Assembly: GCA_009693015.1 (NCBI GenBank)
Contig: SHYB01000002.1
Coordinates: forward strand, 29,951-93,950
From: Dehalococcoidia bacterium
GTDB lineage: Bacteria > Chloroflexota > Dehalococcoidia > SHYB01
DNA: 64,000 bases
Direction: 5' to 3'
The notes beneath the pieces are model-generated. The model was not told the DNA's origin, ran no database searches, and worked only from the letters and a program-made list of their open reading frames with translations. The translations under genes were made by a program, and so were the position numbers. Positions 18,808 to 28,857 of the stretch are shown piece by piece. The first letter of the stretch is position 1, and every line of letters begins with the position of its first letter.

Positions 18808-19587
18808 TCATGCCGCCGCCTGCGCCTTCGCCGGCGGAAAGCCCTCGTACCGAATCGCTTGCAAACACAGCCCTCGCGCCGGAAGCGTCGGCTGCGCCGT
18901 CCCGCGCCGTGGCCGCTCCAGCAACCCTTCCACATCTTTCGCCGTCATCTTCCCCAGCCCCACCTGCACCAGGCATCCCGCCATGCGCCGCACCTGCTGG
19001 TGCAGGAAAGCGTTTCCCCAAACCCGCAGCACCACCACATCGCCGGAGCGCACCACCGTGAACGCATCGATCCGCTTGCGAGTGTCCGCCCCCTTCGGGG
19101 CCAGCGGCCCCGCGAAGCTGGCGAAGTCATGCTCCCCCACAAGCGCCGCTGCCGCTGCCGCCATCGCCGCCATATCCAGCGACTGCGGGACAACGTGCGC
19201 GCGATACCTCAGCAGAGGAGAGGACGTCGTCCGGTTGAGCACCAGGTACTCATACTCCCGCTGTCGCGCCGCCGTCTGCACGCTGAAGCCTGCCGCCACC
19301 TCATACGCGCCCAGCACGCTCACGTCCTCCGGCAGAAAGTGGTTCAGCGCACCCACATACGTTGCCGCCGGGTACGCCGCTGCCGCGCGAAAGCTCGCCA
19401 CCTGGCCCGCGGCGTGCACGCCCGCATCGGTGCGGCTGGCGCACATCACGCGGACGCGCTCCCCGGTGAACCGCGCCACGGCCTGTTCCAGCTCACCCTG
19501 CACGGTTGGGCCGTTGGGCTGTAGCTGGAACCCGTGGAAGCGGGTGCCGTCATACTCTAAAACGAGGGCTATTTTGGTAAGGTGCAT
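18808..19587 (-). CDS. truA: tRNA pseudouridine(38-40) synthase TruA
   Basis: Isomerises uridines 38-40 of the tRNA anticodon arm. The 259-aa protein has the catalytic Asp in the SRTDAGVHA motif, about residue 50, and the LEYDGTRFHGFQ start typical of TruA. NHFLPEDV and GNAFLHQQVRRMAG are family motifs. The ATG at 19587 is chosen because the family N terminus (MHLTKIALVLEYDG) begins there, although the frame is open further upstream. It lies between rplQ and rplM, a common arrangement in gram-positive-type clusters. Confidence 0.95.
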   Translation of the reverse strand: MHLTKIALVLEYDGTRFHGFQLQPNGPTVQGELEQAVARFTGERVRVMCASRTDAGVHAAGQVASFRAAAAYPAATYVGALNHFLPEDVSVLGAYEVAAGFSVQTAARQREYEYLVLNRTTSSPLLRYRAHVVPQSLDMAAMAAAAAALVGEHDFASFAGPLAPKGADTRKRIDAFTVVRSGDVVVLRVWGNAFLHQQVRRMAGCLVQVGLGKMTAKDVEGLLERPRRGTAQPTLPARGLCLQAIRYEGFPPAKAQAAA

Positions 19588-19609
19588 TGCTGGGTCCGGT
19601 CTCCGACGG

Positions 19610-19960
19610 TTACACCAGCTCCAACTTGACCATCGGAGCGTTATCGCCCTTCCGCGGGCCAAGCCGGATAAGGCGCGTGTAGCCGCCCACGCGCGCTTCG
19701 TAGCGTGGCGCAAGCTCGCCGAACAGCTTCTTCACCACTGTATCGTCGTACACAAACTCCAGCGCCTGGCGGCGATGATGCAGCGTCTTCCCTTTGCCCA
19801 GGGTAATCATCTTCTCCGCCAGCCCGCGCACTTCCTTCGCTTTCGCCTCCGTCGTCACAATGTGCTCATGCCGCAGCAGGTCCGTAACCTGACTGCGATA
19901 GAGCGCCCTCCGCGCCGCGGAGTCCCGACTGAGATGCCGGCCAGACTTCATATGCTGCAT
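19610..19960 (-). CDS. rplQ: 50S ribosomal protein L17
   Basis: bL17, 116 aa. It starts [20 protein letters not shown], close to the usual MRHRKSGRKL, so the ATG at 19960 is preferred over the one three codons later. The conserved C-terminal [19 protein letters not shown] is complete. It follows rpoA by 33 nt, as expected for the alpha operon. Confidence 0.96.
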   Translation of the reverse strand: MQHMKSGRHLSRDSAARRALYRSQVTDLLRHEHIVTTEAKAKEVRGLAEKMITLGKGKTLHHRRQALEFVYDDTVVKKLFGELAPRYEARVGGYTRLIRLGPRKGDNAPMVKLELV

Positions 19961-19993
19961 AAGTTGCCTTCCGAACCGTATGCGCCAGGGGCG

Positions 19994-21181
19994 CTACCTT
20001 TTCTTCTCCGACTCGCCAAAACCTTCCGGCTTCTCCACCAGCAGCGCACGCAGCGCCGCCAGATCATGCAATCGCTCACCGCGACCGCCAAGCTCCTTGC
20101 CTTCCTTCTCCTCACCGCCTCGCCGCGGCTTCTCCGCCGCCGGCTTCATCGGCTGCGGCGCGGCGGCTTCAGGCGCCGTAGCACCGGCGGCCGTCGCTTC
20201 CGTCACCGGCTCCGGCTGCTTCAGGCCCATCGCCTCCAAGCGTTCATAAAGCTCCACCAACGACTTCTGGCCGAAGTTCTTGATCTTCAGCAGCTCGTCG
20301 CGGCTCTTCTCCAGCACCTCGCCCACCTTATTGATCTTACTCCGCTTGAGGCAGTTCAGCGTACGCGCCGACAACTCCAGCCGCTCGATGGGCATGTTGT
20401 ACACTTCCGACGGCATCGCGTGCGCCAGCGACGACTCGCCCAGCGGCGCCGCAATCGGCGATCCCAGCGAGGCGAATTGATGGAACGAGTCCACCAGAAT
20501 CTGCCCCGCCTCCCGCACCACCTCCTTCGGCGTCTTCGAGCCGTCGGTCGTCACTTCCAGCACCAGCCGCTCGTAGTCCGTCACCTGCCCCACGCGCGTC
20601 TTCTCCACAACGTAGCTTACCTTGCGGATCGGTACGTAGATCGCGTCCACCGGCAGCACGCCAATCGGCATGCCGTCCATTGGCGCCGCGGGGACAAAAC
20701 CCTTCCCCACGTTGCAGAAGAACTCCACCACGATCTTTGCCTTCGGCGAATCCAGCGTGGCCAGGTGCAACTCCGGGTTCACCACGTCATAGTCCGCGGT
20801 CGGCTGAATATCGCCCGCCGTGACCACTCCCGGCCCCTGCACCTGCAGGCGCATCGTGCCCGCGCGACTGCTGTGCGCGCGCAGCCGAATCCCCTTGATG
20901 TTCAGCAGGATCTCCGCTACATCCTCCCGCACATCCGGCAAAGTAGAATACTCGTGCTGCACACCCTCAATCTGCACTGCCGTCACCGCCGCCCCAGGCA
21001 GCGATCCCAGCAGCACCCGCCGCAGCGAGTTGCCCAGGGTAACCCCGAACCCCCGCTCCAGCGGCTCTATGGCGAACTTGCCGTAATTGTCAGTTGTCTC
21101 CACCACCTCAATCTCGGGCTTCGACAGCTGCTCAATGAAAGGCGATTCCGTCTCCGTCTCCATCCCTATACCTGTTGTCAC
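19994..21181 (-). CDS. rpoA: RNA polymerase alpha subunit with long C-terminal tail
   Basis: Alpha subunit, 395 aa against the usual 310-330. The N-terminal dimerisation domain has ERGFGVTLGNSLRRVLL, and the C-terminal DNA-binding domain has ARTLNCLKRSKINKVGEVL and IKNFGQKSLVEL. After GLKQPEP about 70 residues of low-complexity Ala/Pro then charged sequence follow, ending GFGESEKKR. The start is taken as GTG at 21181 because AGGGAG lies 8 bases upstream; an ATG six codons later (21163) is possible. The tail could affect activator contacts at the alpha-CTD, but that is inference. Confidence 0.95.
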   Translation of the reverse strand: MTTGIGMETETESPFIEQLSKPEIEVVETTDNYGKFAIEPLERGFGVTLGNSLRRVLLGSLPGAAVTAVQIEGVQHEYSTLPDVREDVAEILLNIKGIRLRAHSSRAGTMRLQVQGPGVVTAGDIQPTADYDVVNPELHLATLDSPKAKIVVEFFCNVGKGFVPAAPMDGMPIGVLPVDAIYVPIRKVSYVVEKTRVGQVTDYERLVLEVTTDGSKTPKEVVREAGQILVDSFHQFASLGSPIAAPLGESSLAHAMPSEVYNMPIERLELSARTLNCLKRSKINKVGEVLEKSRDELLKIKNFGQKSLVELYERLEAMGLKQPEPVTEATAAGATAPEAAAPQPMKPAAEKPRRGGEEKEGKELGGRGERLHDLAALRALLVEKPEGFGESEKKR

Positions 21182-21193
21182 AACCCCATCTCC

Positions 21194-21823
21194 CTATCGA
21201 GCGTAGTACTCGACGATCATGCGGTCTTCAATCTTCAAGTCCATATCGGACGGCTGCGGCAGCGATTCGACCTTACCCGTTACCGCTTGCGCGTCCATGG
21301 TCAGCCACTTCGGCATCGGCTTCCGATGAATATCTTCCGTCAGCGCCTTGTAATACTTGCTCTTCTTGGCGTGATCCGTCCAGCCGATCACATCGCCCAC
21401 TTCCACCTGGTAGGACGGGATATTCAGCTTCTTCCCGTTCACCGTGATCTGGCCGTGACGCACAACTTGGCGCGCCTGGGCCCGCGATTCAGCGAATCCC
21501 AGGCGAAACAGCGTGCTGTCCAGCCGGCGCTCCAGTATCTGCAACAAGTACTGGCCCGTCTGGCCCGGCTTGCGGCTGGCGACTTCGAAGTACTTCCGGA
21601 ACTGACGCTCCAGCACCCCGTAGATCGCCTTGGCGCGGTTCTTTTCACGCATGCGCAGCCCATGCTCCGACACCCGCCGCCGTCGCGCCATGCCATGGTC
21701 GCCTGGCGGCCCCGTGCGCTTCTCCACCGCGCACTTCGGCGTGAGGCAGCGTTCCCCTTTGAGGAACAGCTTCTCACCGGCACGCCGGCACAACCGGCAC
21801 TTTGGTCCTGTGTATCTTGCCAC
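21194..21823 (-). CDS. rpsD: 30S ribosomal protein S4, zinc-binding form
   Basis: uS4, 209 aa, a primary 16S rRNA binder and accuracy protein. The N terminus keeps four cysteines in CRLC...C...C spacing (Cys9, 12, 26, 31), the C+ zinc form. The S4 RNA-binding domain is present (RRLDSTLFRLGFAESRAQAR, VRHGQITVNGK). In many bacteria S4 regulates the alpha operon; here it lies between rpsK and rpoA in the usual order. Confidence 0.97.
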   Translation of the reverse strand: MARYTGPKCRLCRRAGEKLFLKGERCLTPKCAVEKRTGPPGDHGMARRRRVSEHGLRMREKNRAKAIYGVLERQFRKYFEVASRKPGQTGQYLLQILERRLDSTLFRLGFAESRAQARQVVRHGQITVNGKKLNIPSYQVEVGDVIGWTDHAKKSKYYKALTEDIHRKPMPKWLTMDAQAVTGKVESLPQPSDMDLKIEDRMIVEYYAR

Positions 21824-21865
21824 CTTACCTCCTAAGCGAGCGCTCCGCCCGCTACAAACAGCGCC

Positions 21866-22255
21866 CTAAACCCGGCGCTTCTTGGGCGGACGGCACCCAT
21901 TGTGCGGAATGGGCGTCACGTCCCGGATGCTCGTCACCAGAATGCCAGAAGCTTGCAACGAGCGGATCGCCGCCTCGCGACCGGCGCCCGGACCCTGAAT
22001 CAGCACCTCCACCTCTCGCATGCCGTTCTCCGTGCCGCGCTTCGCCACCTCTTCCGCGGCGCGCTGCGCGGCGAATGCCGTACCCTTCCGCGAGCCTTTG
22101 AACCCCACCGTGCCCGCGCTGCACCACGCGATCACATTGCCGTTGGTGTCCGTCAGCGTCACCCGCGTGTTGTTGAACGTGGACTGAATGAACGCACGCC
22201 CACGGGGTATCTGCTTCTTTTCTTTCCGCCGGCCCTTCGGTTTCGCCTTTGCCAT
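21866..22255 (-). CDS. rpsK: 30S ribosomal protein S11
   Basis: uS11, 129 aa, platform of the small subunit. Conserved blocks: [34 protein letters not shown], and the end [16 protein letters not shown]. The basic N terminus ([18 protein letters not shown]) is normal. It is spaced 23 nt after rpsM. Confidence 0.97.
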   Translation of the reverse strand: MAKAKPKGRRKEKKQIPRGRAFIQSTFNNTRVTLTDTNGNVIAWCSAGTVGFKGSRKGTAFAAQRAAEEVAKRGTENGMREVEVLIQGPGAGREAAIRSLQASGILVTSIRDVTPIPHNGCRPPKKRRV

Positions 22256-22278
22256 AAGTGTTTCCTTACTCTACCCCA

Positions 22279-22665
22279 TTACTTCTTCGCCGCGACCTTC
22301 TTCCGTCCCGCCACCGTCTTCTTCACCCCACGCCTGCTGCGGGCGTTCGTCCGCGTCCGCTGTCCGCGCGACGGCAGCCCGCGACGATGCCGCGAGCCGC
22401 GATACGACCCGATCTCGATCAGGCGGCGGATGTTCTGGCTAATCTCCCGGCGAAGGTCTCCCTCCACCAGGTAATCGGCCTTGTCCACCGCTTCACGGAT
22501 GCGGTTCAGCTCGTCCTCCGTGAGATCCTTGACGCGCGGGTTGCCTTCCAGCCCCACCTGCTCCACGATACGCTTCGCGCGGGTGGGACCTATCCCATTG
22601 ACGTAGCGCAGGGCTACCTCAATACGCTTATGATTCGGAATGTCTGCACCGGCTACGCGGGCCAT
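22279..22665 (-). CDS. rpsM: 30S ribosomal protein S13
   Basis: uS13, 128 aa, small-subunit head and bridge to the large subunit. It starts [19 protein letters not shown] and includes [13 protein letters not shown] and [19 protein letters not shown], followed by the usual lysine-rich tail. It is preceded by a clear GGAGGAAAC-type site. Confidence 0.97.
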   Translation of the reverse strand: MARVAGADIPNHKRIEVALRYVNGIGPTRAKRIVEQVGLEGNPRVKDLTEDELNRIREAVDKADYLVEGDLRREISQNIRRLIEIGSYRGSRHRRGLPSRGQRTRTNARSRRGVKKTVAGRKKVAAKK

Positions 22666-22682
22666 AGCTGTTTCCTCCCCGG

Positions 22683-22796
22683 TTAGCCCTGTCGCTGCTT
22701 ATGCTTCGGATTCTCGCAAATGATCCGCACCGCGCCTTTACGGCGGATCACCTTGCACTTATTGCACCGCACTCTCACTGACGCTCGTACTCGCAT
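22683..22796 (-). CDS. rpmJ: 50S ribosomal protein L36, zinc-binding form
   Basis: A 37-residue bL36. The sequence begins [20 protein letters not shown] and ends [11 protein letters not shown]. The three cysteines and one histidine of the C+ zinc ribbon (C-x2-C, C, H) are all present. It lies between infA and rpsM, its usual place, with 17 nt to rpsM. Confidence 0.96.
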   Translation of the reverse strand: MRVRASVRVRCNKCKVIRRKGAVRIICENPKHKQRQG

Positions 22797-22852
22797 TGCT
22801 TCACCTCGCAGCGGGGCTGCCGCCGCGGACACTCGTTCCTTGAGCCGCCCCG

Positions 22853-23071
22853 TTACTTGAATCTGTATGTAATTCGCCCGCGCGTCAAATCGTACGGAGA
22901 CAGCTCCACCAGCACCCTGTCTCCCGGAAGAATCTTGATAAAATGCATCCGTATCTTTCCTGAAACATGCGCCAGCACCAGATGCTCGTTGGGCAGCGTC
23001 ACGCGAAACATCGCGTTCGGCAGCGTCTCCGCCACCGTCCCCTCTACTTCTATCGCTTGCTTCCTCGCCAT
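22853..23071 (-). CDS. infA: Translation initiation factor IF-1
   Basis: A single OB-fold protein of 72 aa that binds the ribosomal A site during initiation. It starts [19 protein letters not shown] and includes [41 protein letters not shown] and the final TYRFK. The ATG at 23071 gives the exact family start; the open frame further upstream is not coding. Confidence 0.97.
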   Translation of the reverse strand: MARKQAIEVEGTVAETLPNAMFRVTLPNEHLVLAHVSGKIRMHFIKILPGDRVLVELSPYDLTRGRITYRFK

Positions 23072-23115
23072 ATAGCTTTCACCAATCCCCATCCGCCCTT
23101 GGCCAACAGACCTTG

Positions 23116-23895
23116 CTACCGCGCTGTCAGAATCTCCGGCCCGCTCTCCAAAATCGCCACCGTGTGCTCCCAATGCGATGACCAACTCCCATCTTGTGTC
23201 ACTACCGTCCACCCGTCATCCAGCACCTTGGTTGCCCACGTCCCGGCGTTGACCATCGGCTCAATCGCCAGCACCATGCCCGGCTGCAACAGCAGCCCCC
23301 TCCCCGGCGCGCCAAAATTCGGCACCGCGGGCTCCTCGTGCAGCTGCCGCCCGATGCCGTGTCCAACATATTCCCGCACCACGGAAAACCCCTGGCTCTC
23401 CGCAGCCTGCTGCGCCGCCCACGAGACGTCGCCCATGCGATTCCCCGCGCGCATCATGCGAATCCCCGCATTCAGCGAAGCCTCCCCAGCGTCAACCAGC
23501 GCCTTCGCTTGGGGAGTCACATGCCCAATGCAGACAGTCACTGCTGAATCGCCGTGGAACCCATCCACGATAGCGCCGACATCCAGACTGACGATATCGC
23601 CATCCTTGATAACCCGCCTCCCCGGAATGCCGTGCACCACCTGCTCGTTGAGCGAGGTGCAGATGCTCGCCGGAAAGCCGCGATAGCCCTTGAACGACGG
23701 CGTGGCTCCCGCGCCGCGAATCGTCGCTTCCGCGATGGCATCAAGCTCAGCCGTCGTCATCCCAGAGCGCACCGCAGCAAGCAAGGCACGAACCGTCTGC
23801 GCGACGACCTTGCCCGCCTGGCGCATCACCTCAATCTCCCCGGGAGACTTGACGATGACGCCGGTGCTCTGAATCCTTGGCTGTATGACTCTCAT
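23116..23895 (-). CDS. map: Methionine aminopeptidase, type I
   Basis: Removes the N-terminal Met from new proteins; dinuclear metal enzyme of about 259 aa. Metal ligands are visible in [19 protein letters not shown] (two Asp), [13 protein letters not shown] (His), AIEPMVNAG (Glu) and HWEHTVAI (His/Glu region). The ATG at 23895 is preferred; a TTG five codons earlier (23910) is a possible start because AGAGG lies just before it. The family usually starts near the [15 protein letters not shown] segment, so either start leaves a short extra N terminus. Confidence 0.95.
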   Translation of the reverse strand: MRVIQPRIQSTGVIVKSPGEIEVMRQAGKVVAQTVRALLAAVRSGMTTAELDAIAEATIRGAGATPSFKGYRGFPASICTSLNEQVVHGIPGRRVIKDGDIVSLDVGAIVDGFHGDSAVTVCIGHVTPQAKALVDAGEASLNAGIRMMRAGNRMGDVSWAAQQAAESQGFSVVREYVGHGIGRQLHEEPAVPNFGAPGRGLLLQPGMVLAIEPMVNAGTWATKVLDDGWTVVTQDGSWSSHWEHTVAILESGPEILTAR

Positions 23896-23913
23896 GGTTT
23901 TGACAGACAACCT

Positions 23914-24558
23914 CTATTGTAGAGCAGATGCCAGCCGCAGCGCTACCTTTTCAATGGACTGCTGGCCGTCCACTTCTGTCAACACGCCCTGCTCCTTGTA
24001 GTGTTGCACCAGCGGCGCCGTCTGCTGGTGATACACTTCCAGACGCTTCCGAGCCGTCTCTTCAGAGTCGTCCGCCCGCTGATACAGTGCAGAACCGTCA
24101 ATATCGCACTTCCCCGCCGTCTTTGGCGGGTTGTTCACAACATGATAAGGGTGCTGTGCCGCGCGGCAGATCCAACGGCCGCCCAAGCGCGTCAGAAGCT
24201 CCCCGTCGGAAACCTTTATGTACACCACTCGGTCTATCCCCCCCTTGCCCTCTTTCGCCAGCGCCGCATCCAGGGCCATCCCCTGCTCCATCGTCCGGGG
24301 AAAGCCGTCAAGGATGTAGCCCTTCGCGCAGTCCGCCCTGCCGATCCGCCCCAGAATCATCTTGATCGTGACCTCGTTAGGCACCAGCTCGCCCCGCTCC
24401 ATATACTGCTTCGCCAGCCGTCCCAGCTCCGTACCCTTCGCCTGCTCCTCTCGGAACAGGTCGCCTGACGCAATGTGTGCGATTGCCAGCCTTTTCGACA
24501 GTGTCACCGCCTGCGTGCCCTTGCCCGAACCTGGAGCGCCCAAGAGAATAACGTGCAT
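23914..24558 (-). CDS. adk: Adenylate kinase
   Basis: Interconverts ATP + AMP and 2 ADP; 214 aa, long-LID type. P-loop GAPGSGKGTQ at 8-17, AMP-binding ASGDLFR, and GFPRTMEQ are standard. In the LID the usual CxxC...CxxC/D zinc site is degenerate: the first pair reads C-R-A-A-Q-H and the second C-D-I-D. Only two Cys with a possible His and Asp remain, and metal binding is uncertain. It lies between secY and map as in the spc clusters of many bacteria. Confidence 0.96.
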   Translation of the reverse strand: MHVILLGAPGSGKGTQAVTLSKRLAIAHIASGDLFREEQAKGTELGRLAKQYMERGELVPNEVTIKMILGRIGRADCAKGYILDGFPRTMEQGMALDAALAKEGKGGIDRVVYIKVSDGELLTRLGGRWICRAAQHPYHVVNNPPKTAGKCDIDGSALYQRADDSEETARKRLEVYHQQTAPLVQHYKEQGVLTEVDGQQSIEKVALRLASALQ

Positions 24559-24589
24559 CGTCTTTCGTGCCCGCGCGGCGACTCCGCCA

Positions 24590-25909
24590 CTAACTGATGA
24601 ACCCTTCGTAGCGCCGCATCAGCAGCTGGCTCTCCAGCTGCCGCATCGTATCCAGCGCCACGCCCACCACAATAAGGAGCGATGCCGCGCTCAAGGTGAT
24701 CCCTTGCACGTCCGTGACCAGCTGCGCAAAGTACGGGAGCACGGCCACGCCGCCCAAAAAGAGAGCGCCGACAACCGTGAGCCGCAACACCACCCTGGTC
24801 AAAAACTCGTCCGTAGGCTTGCCCGGACGGATGCCGGGGATGAACCCGCCGTTTTTCTGCAAGTTCTCCGCAAGCTGCTGCTGCTGGAACGTCACAAAGG
24901 TGTAGAAGAAGGTGAACAGCACCACCAGGAGGAAGGTGAGAATCCAGTAGAGGTTGCCCGTAGTGCTGAAAAGATTACGCACGCTGCGGGCGAAGCTGGC
25001 AAGCCATGCCGTATCGGAACTGGTGAAATAGCTGGCAATAGTGGGCGGGAAAATCATCAGAGAAAACGCAAAAATCAACGGGATCATGCCCGCCGCGTTC
25101 ACACGCAAAGGGATATACGACGACCCCGCCTGACGGTACATCCTGCCGCCTCGGAACAGACTGCGCCCGTACTGCACCGGGACCCGGCGATGGCCTTCCG
25201 TGACCACCACGATCAGGTACACCACCACCACCGTAATCACCACCAGGAGGATCATGCTGGAGGTGATGCCCTCCTGGCTGAACAAATTCTGGATCATCGA
25301 AGGGAGCGAGGCGACGATGCCGCCGAAGATAATCACGGAAATGCCGTTGCCGATGCCGCGTTCCGTGATGAGTTCGCCCAACCACACCAGGAACATCGTG
25401 CCCGCGGTGAACGTGAGAAGAATCGCCAGCGTGGCCAGCATGTTGCCGCCGGAGAAGCCGATATTCTCAATCGCGCCCTGGCTTTGCAGCAGCCGCAACT
25501 GGCCGTAGCCCTGCGCCAGCGCCAGCGGAATGGTCAGCCAATGCGTGTACTGGTTGATCTTCTGGCGCCCATACTCGCCTTCCTTCGCCACCGCTTGCAG
25601 CCTGGGGATAACCGGCACCAGCAGCTGCATGATAATGGACGCCGTGATATAAGGGTACACGCCCATCGCCACGATAGACAAGTTGCGCAGCGCGCCGCCG
25701 CTAAACACATTGAGAAAGCCCAGGAGTTGATCGTCCTGGAAAATCTCGTTCAGCCGGTCGATGTCCGCCCCAGGAACGGGGATGTTCGCCATGAACCGGA
25801 AGACGATCAGCACGCCCGCGGTGAACAGCAGCTTTGCGCGCAAATCCGGCTGGCGCATCGCCTCGCCCAGGGCGGTCAGCAGGCGGACGCTAGACGGTTG
25901 CTGCTGCAT
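24590..25909 (-). CDS. secY: Protein translocase subunit SecY
   Basis: Central channel of the Sec translocon in the inner membrane, about 439 aa with ten hydrophobic segments. Conserved: [11 protein letters not shown] after helix 1, the plug region [24 protein letters not shown], and the cytosolic loops [14 protein letters not shown] and [11 protein letters not shown]. The ATG at 25909 is chosen because GAGGAG lies 6 bases upstream; it then overlaps the rplO end by 20 nt. An upstream in-frame Met would overlap even more. Confidence 0.95.
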   Translation of the reverse strand: MQQQPSSVRLLTALGEAMRQPDLRAKLLFTAGVLIVFRFMANIPVPGADIDRLNEIFQDDQLLGFLNVFSGGALRNLSIVAMGVYPYITASIIMQLLVPVIPRLQAVAKEGEYGRQKINQYTHWLTIPLALAQGYGQLRLLQSQGAIENIGFSGGNMLATLAILLTFTAGTMFLVWLGELITERGIGNGISVIIFGGIVASLPSMIQNLFSQEGITSSMILLVVITVVVVYLIVVVTEGHRRVPVQYGRSLFRGGRMYRQAGSSYIPLRVNAAGMIPLIFAFSLMIFPPTIASYFTSSDTAWLASFARSVRNLFSTTGNLYWILTFLLVVLFTFFYTFVTFQQQQLAENLQKNGGFIPGIRPGKPTDEFLTRVVLRLTVVGALFLGGVAVLPYFAQLVTDVQGITLSAASLLIVVGVALDTMRQLESQLLMRRYEGFIS

Positions 25910-26351
25910 CAATCTCCTCGGCCGTGCCCTTCCGGGCTTCAATCGCCTTCCTGGCCGTTGCCGAGAACTTGGTGGCCTGCACCATGAGCGCCTTCTCGAT
26001 CTTGCCCGTGCCCAGAATCTTCACCGGCTTCTTGGCGCTGCGGATCAGGCCCGCCTTGTGCAACTCCACGGGCGTCACTATAGCCCCGCTCTCGAACTGA
26101 TCGAGAGCGGTCAGGTTCACCACCTGGTACTCCACGCGGAATGGATTAGTGAACCCCCGCTGGTGCGGCAGGCGCTTGATCAGGGGCAACTGGCCCCCTT
26201 CGAATCCAGGCCGGATCGTCACGCCGCGGCGCGACTTCTGGCCCTTTTGCCCCTTGCCTGACGTAGTGCCCCGGCCGCTGCCCGGACCGCGGCCTACCCG
26301 CTTCCCCTTATGTTCGTAGCTCTTGGGCCGCGTGACTTGAAACTCTCTCAT
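25890..26351 (-). CDS. rplO: 50S ribosomal protein L15
   Basis: uL15, 153 aa. The Gly/Arg-rich N-terminal extension ([23 protein letters not shown]) and the [21 protein letters not shown] block are typical. The C-terminal globular half has [13 protein letters not shown]. The start overlaps the rpmD stop (ATGA). Confidence 0.97.
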   Translation of the reverse strand: MREFQVTRPKSYEHKGKRVGRGPGSGRGTTSGKGQKGQKSRRGVTIRPGFEGGQLPLIKRLPHQRGFTNPFRVEYQVVNLTALDQFESGAIVTPVELHKAGLIRSAKKPVKILGTGKIEKALMVQATKFSATARKAIEARKGTAEEIDAAATV

Positions 26352-26530
26352 TGCTGCTCCACCTGCACCAGGTGCCGCACCTTATGCAGCATGCCCCGGA
26401 TGGAATGATTGTCGTCCTTCTCCACCGTGGCGTGGAGGCGCCGCAAGCCCAGGGCCACCAGCGTCTTGCGCTGATCGTCCTTGTACCCGATCGGGCTTTT
26501 CACCAGCGTGATGCGCAATGTAGTTGCCAT
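26348..26530 (-). CDS. rpmD: 50S ribosomal protein L30
   Basis: uL30, 60 aa, compact large-subunit protein. Sequence [20 protein letters not shown] with [13 protein letters not shown] and the ending [14 protein letters not shown] are standard for the bacterial form. It is coupled to rplO by a 4-nt overlap. Confidence 0.97.
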   Translation of the reverse strand: MATTLRITLVKSPIGYKDDQRKTLVALGLRRLHATVEKDDNHSIRGMLHKVRHLVQVEQQ

Positions 26531-26535
26531 GACCG

Positions 26536-27249
26536 TTATTCCGTCGCCGGAGCCGGCGTGGCAAGGGCCACGACCGCAGGTGTTGCCGTCGCAGGAGCTG
26601 CCGTCGCAGGAGCAGGGGCCGGAGCCGCCGCACGAGCGCCATCGCCCTCGCGCGGCGCCACGCGAGGGCGGGGAGGCGAAGGTCGCGGCGGACGCGGCGA
26701 CCGTGGCTCCGGCGGGGGAGACGCACGCAGCGCCTCCGCCAGCTCCTTGCGCTGGCGCACCGTCTCCTCAGGGAAACGCAGGCTCTCCAGCGCCTTGAAC
26801 GTCGCCGTCACCACATTGATGGGATTGGGGCTGCCCAGAGACTTCGTGAGGATATCGCGAATGCCTGCGGCCCCCACCACGGCGCGCACGCTTGCCCCGG
26901 CGATCACGCCCGTGCCCGGCGCCGCCGGCTTGAGCAGAACCACCGAGGTGCCGAAACGCACCGTGACCTCATGGGGAATCGTACTCCCCTTCATACGCAC
27001 CGTAATCAAATTGCGCTTGGCGATAGTTCCGCCCTTGCGCACCGCCTCAGGCACTTCGTCCGCCTTGCCCAAGCCCATGCCAACCTGGCCGGAGCCATCG
27101 CCCACCACCACCATGGCGTTGAAGCTGAAGTTGCGTCCGCCCTTCACTACTTTCGCCACGCGCTTAATGCTGACAACGCGCTCCTGAAAGCCGCCGTCGC
27201 CGCGGTCGCCCCGATCGCCTCTATCTCGTCGTTCGCCTCGGGTTGTCAA
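26536..27249 (-). CDS. rpsE: 30S ribosomal protein S5 with long C-terminal tail
   Basis: uS5, accuracy protein of the small subunit. The core ([55 protein letters not shown]) ends near residue 168. About 70 residues follow that are first Pro/Arg-rich ([18 protein letters not shown]) and then Ala/Pro/Thr-rich, so the total is 237 aa against about 165. The start is TTG at 27249, supported by AAAGGAGG 9 bases upstream and by the TTGA overlap with the rplR stop. The Asp/Arg/Gly-repeat N terminus is also longer than usual. Confidence 0.95.
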   Translation of the reverse strand: MTTRGERRDRGDRGDRGDGGFQERVVSIKRVAKVVKGGRNFSFNAMVVVGDGSGQVGMGLGKADEVPEAVRKGGTIAKRNLITVRMKGSTIPHEVTVRFGTSVVLLKPAAPGTGVIAGASVRAVVGAAGIRDILTKSLGSPNPINVVTATFKALESLRFPEETVRQRKELAEALRASPPPEPRSPRPPRPSPPRPRVAPREGDGARAAAPAPAPATAAPATATPAVVALATPAPATE

Positions 27250-27617
27250 AAGACCAACCCTCCTTTACGCGCCGCGTCAGCAAGGGCCTGCACGCGTCCG
27301 TGGTACTTGAACCCGCCGCGATCGAACACTACCTGGGAGACGCCCGCGCCCTTGGCCCGCTCCGCCAGCAGTCCGCCGACGATCTCCGCCACTTCCTTCT
27401 TCTTCTTGCCCGTACGCTGACCCCGCACTTCCCCCTCCACGGAGGAGGCGCTTGCCATCGTGCGGCCTTCCGCATCGTTGATCAACTGGGCATAGATATG
27501 CGTCGAGCTGCGGAAAACCGCCAGCCGCGGCCGCGCCGCCGTGCCCGCCACCTTCTTGCGCACGCGGCGGTGCCGCGCCAGCCGTTGCTCTCGAGTCTTG
27601 GTTATTACTGCTCCCAT
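27246..27617 (-). CDS. rplR: 50S ribosomal protein L18
   Basis: uL18, 123 aa, 5S rRNA binder. [23 protein letters not shown] and the ending [20 protein letters not shown] are the family signatures. The stop overlaps the TTG start of rpsE. Confidence 0.97.
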   Translation of the reverse strand: MGAVITKTREQRLARHRRVRKKVAGTAARPRLAVFRSSTHIYAQLINDAEGRTMASASSVEGEVRGQRTGKKKKEVAEIVGGLLAERAKGAGVSQVVFDRGGFKYHGRVQALADAARKGGLVF

Positions 27618-27631
27618 AATCGAACCCTGCC

Positions 27632-28174
27632 CTATGCCTTCTTTCCGCCCTTACCCGGCTTGAGGCGCACGACCTCACCGGCATAGCGGATGCCTTTGCC
27701 TTTGTATAGATCCGGCGGACGCACCTTCCGGATGTTGGCCGCTTGCAGGCCCACGTGCTCTTTGTTCGCCCCCCGAATATGGATGCGGTTCTGACCTTCC
27801 ACCTGAAACGTGACCCCCGGCAGCGGCTCCACGATAACAGGGTGGCTCTTGCCCACCTGCAACGTGATGCCCTTGCCCAGCGCCGCCACGCGGTACCCAA
27901 CGCCCACAATGTCCAGCGTCTTGGAATACCCCTCCGTGACGCCGACAACCATGTTGTTGATCAGCGCGCGAGTCAGCCCGTGCAGCGCCTTCGTCTTCTT
28001 CTCATCATTCGCCCGCTCCACCGTGATCACGCCGTTCAGCGACGTCACCTTCACCAGCGGATCGAAGGTGCGCGAAAGCTCGCCCTTGGGACCCTTGATT
28101 TTCACCTGGGCCCCGGCGATATCCGCCTGCACTCCCTGGGGAATAACTACCGGTTTTCTACCTGTTCGTGACAT
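27632..28174 (-). CDS. rplF: 50S ribosomal protein L6
   Basis: uL6, 180 aa, two repeated domains near the sarcin-ricin loop. It starts [15 protein letters not shown] and has [20 protein letters not shown] and the C-terminal [22 protein letters not shown] signature. Normal length and order in the spc segment. Confidence 0.97.
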   Translation of the reverse strand: MSRTGRKPVVIPQGVQADIAGAQVKIKGPKGELSRTFDPLVKVTSLNGVITVERANDEKKTKALHGLTRALINNMVVGVTEGYSKTLDIVGVGYRVAALGKGITLQVGKSHPVIVEPLPGVTFQVEGQNRIHIRGANKEHVGLQAANIRKVRPPDLYKGKGIRYAGEVVRLKPGKGGKKA

Positions 28175-28195
28175 GGATGCCTCAGCCTGCTCGAT

Positions 28196-28588
28196 TTACC
28201 ACACGATGCAAACGACTTCGCCGCCGACCTTCTGCGACCACGCCTTGCGGCCGGTCATGATGCCCTTGGACGTGGACATGATCGCCACCCCCAGGCCGCC
28301 GTAGACCCGCGGCGTCTGATTGTGCTTGGTGTACGTCCGCAGCGACGGCCGGGAGACGCGATGCATGCCCGTGATCGCGGGCTTGCTCTTCTCACCGTAG
28401 ATCAAATTGATCTTGATAGCCTTATGCGTAGGCGTCTTGCTCACGCCGAAGTCCCGCACAAAACCCTCCTCCTTCAACAACGCCACTATAGATTCCTTTA
28501 TCTTGGAATGCGGCACCATCACGGAGGAATGCCGCGCCAAGGAGGCATTCCTGATACGAGTCAGCATGTCTGCTATAGGATCGTTCAC
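28196..28588 (-). CDS. rpsH: 30S ribosomal protein S8
   Basis: uS8, 130 aa, 16S rRNA-binding assembly protein that often represses spc operons. It has DPIADMLTRIRNA at the start and YGGLGVAIMSTSKGIMTGRKA near the end. The start is taken as GTG at 28588, which places the family N terminus first and has AGGGAAGGG upstream; the frame extends to a TTG six codons earlier. The ending VGGEVVCIVW is typical. Confidence 0.95.
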   Translation of the reverse strand: MNDPIADMLTRIRNASLARHSSVMVPHSKIKESIVALLKEEGFVRDFGVSKTPTHKAIKINLIYGEKSKPAITGMHRVSRPSLRTYTKHNQTPRVYGGLGVAIMSTSKGIMTGRKAWSQKVGGEVVCIVW

Positions 28589-28647
28589 TGCGTACCCTTC
28601 CCTCAACTTTCACCGCCCGTTCCCCGGGCCTCCACGTATGGAGCGCG

Positions 28648-28833
28648 CTACCAGCTCGCCTTGCGCACGCCGGGGATTTCTCCCCGCAGCGCCAGGTTGC
28701 GGAAGCAGATACGGCACAGGCCGAATTGCCGGATATAGGCCCGCGGCCGTCCGCACCGGTGGCAGCGATTATGCTGCTGCACCGCAAATTTGGGCGTACG
28801 CTTCCACTTTTCTATTTTGCTTGTCTTTGCCAC
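28648..28833 (-). CDS. rpsN: 30S ribosomal protein S14, type Z
   Basis: uS14 short zinc form, 61 aa. CHRCGRP and CRICFR provide the two C-x2-C pairs of the zinc ribbon; the ending REIPGV-like [13 protein letters not shown] is the classic one. No non-zinc paralogue is in the window. Confidence 0.97.
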   Translation of the reverse strand: MAKTSKIEKWKRTPKFAVQQHNRCHRCGRPRAYIRQFGLCRICFRNLALRGEIPGVRKASW

Positions 28834-28857
28834 CCTGGTCCTCCTGCGGCGTACCGG

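Noticed and set aside
18983..21835. 950-codon open frame on the + strand
   Set aside because: It lies antisense to truA, rplQ, rpoA and rpsD. It is Arg/His/Leu-rich with no domain, as expected for the complement of GC-rich genes.
24362..25987. 541-codon + strand frame opposite secY
   Set aside because: It is His/Arg/Asp/Gln-rich with no domain, and secY is unambiguous.
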